Source: Streptomyces luomodiensis (GTDB taxonomy: Bacteria > Actinomycetota > Actinomycetes > Streptomycetales > Streptomycetaceae). Taken from it: DNA of 64,000 nt. The DNA lies in contig NZ_CP117522.1 in NCBI RefSeq assembly GCF_031679605.1, forward strand, positions 2,046,001-2,110,000. The letters are read 5' to 3'. Shown piece by piece: positions 61,240 through 64,000 of this stretch (its first letter is position 1; the number at the start of each line of letters is the position of its first letter). A model generated the notes under the pieces. That model was not told where the DNA came from. It did not search any database and saw only the letters and a list, made by a program, of their open reading frames with translations. Position numbers and translations under genes: made by a program.

Positions 61240-61444
61240 CATCCCGATGTTGTTGCCGGTGGGGTCTCCGTTGTTGCGCTGTGGGACCATCCGGTTGGTT
61301 TCCGCTGCGCTCTTCGAGATGCACGACGAATGGATCGCCTTACCTCGCCAGCACCTACCCGAAGGCGATATGGGTGATATCTGTCGCAAACTCTCTTTTG
61401 GTTCTCCGCGCTACCCAACGTACCGAAATGCAACGTCCAGTTGA
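61240..61444 (+). pseudogene. Possible transposase C-terminal scrap
   Basis: The frame reads VGSPLLRCGTIRLVSAALFE then MHDEWIALPRQHLPEGDM and stops at 61444. The pattern of a hydrophobic helix followed by DEW and basic residues resembles the end of IS256-group transposases, but the similarity is short and unsupported by flanking sequence. Confidence 0.35.
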
Positions 61445-61616
61445 TCCCCAACAGCATGACGAGGGACACTACCTGGCGGACCGAGTGGCACTCGCTTCGG
61501 CATCCTCCCGCGCAGGTCATCGGAAGCCATCTACCCATGCATTACTGGGCAGTTGACCTCAGGGTTTCGTGGTAGCGTCCTTGATCGGAGGGACAGTGCA
61601 ACCTGGAAGGGAATTC

Positions 61617-62225
61617 GTGAACACGGAGAAGATCACCGCTCGCCGCCTCTCGCTGGAAGAGGTGACGAAGCTCAGCATGAAGGACAGGCTGTTCATTTCC
61701 GCCGACACGGCACAACTCAAGCTTCCCGACTGCTATGTCCCTGCTTTTCTGACCAAGTCCGGTGAGGATTTCGAGGGCGGCTCGATCACGGCGAGAACCG
61801 TATTCCAGGAAGAGGTCTCCTGCCTTCCCGACGACGAGAATGACGCCGGAGTCTACTTGGCTGACGAGAACGGCTCGGTGACCATCGAGGTCCTCCAGTC
61901 CGCCGGTGTCGTACTGGACCTGGCACTTTTCGTCCCTGGTGGGGACAAGGGCGCCCTCACGGCCCTTTACGCCGCGGCCCGGCAGGCCTTCGGCGCCGAC
62001 ACCGTACAAATCTGGCGCCAGGGCCTCAAGGAGGTTCCCGACGTGAAGGTCGACATCTTCGAGGAGCAGATTCCCCGGGGGCGCAAGGGGACCGACAACC
62101 CCAAACGTGACCGTCGCGCGTTCGACACCTACCCCACCCGTGCAGACTTCATCGAGTTCTCCGCGGGGTGGAAGCCGGTCATTGAAATTCACAGGCCGAT
62201 TGTTGACGACACCCCGACCATCTGA
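61617..62225 (+). CDS. Hypothetical protein next to att relic 4
   Basis: A 202-residue protein I do not recognise. It starts NTEKITARRLSLEEVTKLSM, has a mixed alpha/beta look (VTIEVLQSAGVVLDLALFVP), several acidic segments and a final EFSAGWKPVIEIHRPI. No signal peptide or membrane segment is seen. GTG 61617 has GGAAGGG upstream. Composition is lower in GC than its surroundings. Size, acidity and location in a toxin-rich integration region would fit an orphan immunity protein or other accessory cargo; that is a guess. Confidence 0.7.
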   Translation: MNTEKITARRLSLEEVTKLSMKDRLFISADTAQLKLPDCYVPAFLTKSGEDFEGGSITARTVFQEEVSCLPDDENDAGVYLADENGSVTIEVLQSAGVVLDLALFVPGGDKGALTALYAAARQAFGADTVQIWRQGLKEVPDVKVDIFEEQIPRGRKGTDNPKRDRRAFDTYPTRADFIEFSAGWKPVIEIHRPIVDDTPTI

Positions 62226-62786
62226 GGCGGCGTTACTGATTTCGGCTCGTTAGGGTGATGTGGGGGTGTCCAGGGGCAGGCCAGTCGCACCTGGGTGACA
62301 TACTTTCCGGCACCGACAGGAAGCCGCCTGGCCCTATACCCTCAGCGGGCGGACGCCAGCAAGGCGCCCGCCCGTCCGCATTCCTGTCAGGGGAAGCAGC
62401 CGGGCGGGCTCCGTGCATCACACGCTACCGGCCTCCGCAGGCCACCGTCCGTACTTGATCGCCTCCACCCCAGGACACCCGCGAAACGTCACCCGATCGA
62501 GGGGGCGGCGCCACTTCATACCGTTCCTCTCCAGCACCGCCCCGACCCATCACCCACACGGCCCAAAAGTGGGGCCAGGCGAAACCGTTCCAGTGGGGCC
62601 AACACACGCCGTCGAAAACGTGAAGCGGGCCAGGGCGTCGGCCCCTCGCCAGCAGGCGTGGTTCGCCGAGCGGTGGGCCCGAGCAGTGCGCTCCCCGGCC
62701 CGCCTTGATCCCGGGCTCGCCCTTCGTGCCCTTCTTCGCGCTGCGAAACAGCTCGTACGCCGTCCGGGCCGTCACGTCCTCCTCAT
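62226..62786. other. Stretch without a recognised gene; one IS end
   Basis: Bases 62294-62313 repeat the IS end at 16846-16865 with one difference. A minus-strand frame near 62775 reads TARTAYELFRSAKKGTKGEP, not recognised. The rest shows nothing I can support. Confidence 0.5.
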
Positions 62787-63328
62787 CTAGATCGACCTCG
62801 CGCAGAGCTGCTGCGGACCCACCAGGTTGCTGGTGCCGCTCAGGCGCTGCTGTTCGGCACGGAGCAGCGCCACCAGGATCCGTGCCTCGCGGCGGGCCAG
62901 CTCATCCAGCGGATGCCGCCAGGCCGACAGGTAAATGAGTTTGCACGGGTCCGAGTCCAAAGACCTACCCGTGCGTCGCATTGACCTTCGTAGCGACGCT
63001 GCCGAGCCTGCGGCTCAGCGTGACGCCCCAGTTCTGAGCGACCTTTCCGAGCCGTTGGTGGCCGACCGCGTGCAGCTGGTGTCCATGGCGCCCTTCCTCG
63101 GTGAGGCTGTCGCCCAGCTTGTACGCCACCTCGATGGTGCGGTTGGAGCCTTCGGGCGCGAGCGTGGCGGATCCGTACCTCGGCAGGAGCGGGAAGCAGG
63201 AACCGGAATGAGCGAGGTGGAACGCATCCGTGAGGGTCGTCTTTCCGGCGCCGTTGGCACCGATCAGCACGCCGAAACGGCCGGGCAAGTGGCTAACCAT
63301 CTCCCCCTCCGTACTCTCCCGGAACCCG
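62787..63328 (-). pseudogene. AAA ATPase (SMC/RecF-like) fragment, cut by IS-B
   Basis: From the IS-B border leftward the frame reads GRFGVLIGANGAGKTTLTDA, a Walker A with the preceding strand of ABC/SMC-type AAA proteins. It then gives TIEVAYKLGDSLTEEGRHGH and stops at 62965. A frame-shifted continuation reads LIYLSAWRHPLDELARREAR and LVALLRAEQQRLSG. Both ends and the Walker B/signature parts are missing. Such ATPases often act with nucleases in defence loci, but the remaining piece says no more. Confidence 0.75.
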
Positions 63329-64000
63329 CTCTGTCCTTGCCGGAAACTTCATCCGTGCAGGTCAAGCAGCATGCCGGTACTTGTGGAAGATGCCGCCGAG
63401 GCGATCGCGTCGACGTATGTCGAGGCGGGTTAACGTGTTGGGATCGTCGATCGGTGGGGGCAAGGGGTGCAGAGGTCTGGCGTTCGCGATGCCCTGGTGT
63501 GGTCGGTGTCCGTTGTAGAACTGCTCGAACTCGCGCAGGGTGTGGAGGAGGTGCCGCTGGTTCCAGATCAACGTCCGGTCCAGGAGCTCGCGGCGACAGG
63601 TCTGTATCCACCTTTCAGCGATCGAGTTCATCCTTGGCATCTGGATGCCGCTGAGCACGACGTCGATCCCCGCGTCCTTGAGGACGGCATCGAACAGGTC
63701 GGGGAACTTCCCGTCCCGGCCGGATCATGAACCGTGCCCGGCAGCCGAGGTCTTCGAGGTCCATGACGAGGTTCTTCGCCGCTTGCGCTACCCAGGAGGC
63801 GATCGGATGCGTCGTGGCGCCCAGGACGCGGATCCGGCGACTGCCGTGTTCGATCATCACGAGCACGTATATCCGTACCCCCGACAGGGTGACTGTTTCC
63901 ATGAAGTCGCAGGCCAGAAGCGCCTCAGCCTGGGAACGCAGAAAACTGGCCCAGGTACTGGAGTTCCGCTCGGGCGCAGGATCGATGCCGGCCTCCTTCA
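63329..64000 (-). mobile_element. IS-B copy 3, continues beyond window, transposase frameshifted
   Basis: The IS-B end CTCTGTCCTTGCCGGAAA starts at 63329 inside an AAA ATPase gene. On the minus strand the transposase C terminus is intact (NSIAERWIQTCRRELLDRTL, WNQRHLLHTLREF, IFHKYRHAA). Near 63720 two bases are lost in the second catalytic motif, so RDRDGKF reads RPGREVP. This copy preserves the W codon lost in copy 1. Confidence 0.9.

Overview
The window looks like accessory chromosome of a Streptomyces or close relative. It is GC-rich, uses GTG starts and AGGAGG-like ribosome sites, and carries a secreted GH10 xylanase of the Streptomyces XlnA type, a GH62 arabinofuranosidase, an FO synthase for coenzyme F420, and a LamG/RHS toxin locus.

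Bases 1-15700 hold small catabolic operons. First come an acyl-CoA ligase (cut by the window edge), an SCPx-type thiolase and an SDR. Next are a decayed acyltransferase, a decayed SDR, and an intact SDR / ester cyclase / quinone-oxidoreductase-like operon. An MmyB-type regulator, a MarR regulator divergent from a family IV hydrolase, a dead IS30 element, and a CGNR regulator divergent from an MFS pump plus epoxide hydrolase follow. Bases 15700-17400 are a graveyard of three different transposase fragments.

Bases 17424-27113 form a coherent F420 island around one control region. Leftward run a GntR regulator, an F420-type luciferase-like oxidoreductase, a transglutaminase-like protein, an aldehyde dehydrogenase and an NADPH:F420 oxidoreductase. 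Rightward run a small monooxygenase, an MFS transporter and the FO synthase FbiC. The island thus encodes a use of F420, its reduction and its committed synthesis step. Next are a RidA / FAD-monooxygenase operon with a divergent TetR gene, IS debris, and the divergent xylan-degrading pair (32450-35825).

Bases 35900-64000 are an integration hot spot. Four relics of the 3' half of a tRNA-Pro(GGG) gene lie at about 39.2, 45.6, 49.4 and 61.1 kb. Two of them sit at the end of a broken tyrosine-integrase gene, so elements have stacked up in tandem at one tRNA site. Cargo between the relics comprises a NUDIX regulator, a three-gene membrane/nucleoside-phosphorylase operon whose first two products share a Gly/Asn-rich motif (a candidate undescribed conflict system), a VapBC pair with an XRE protein, and a LamG-RHS toxin locus with a PD-(D/E)xK nuclease tip and a putative immunity gene. 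Two IS families, here called IS-A (ends CCTGAAGGGTGTC) and IS-B (ends CTCTGCCCTTGCCGGAAA), recur, nest and truncate genes. Almost every transposase and integrase gene here is broken, so the region looks old and no longer self-mobile, apart from homologous recombination between repeats.
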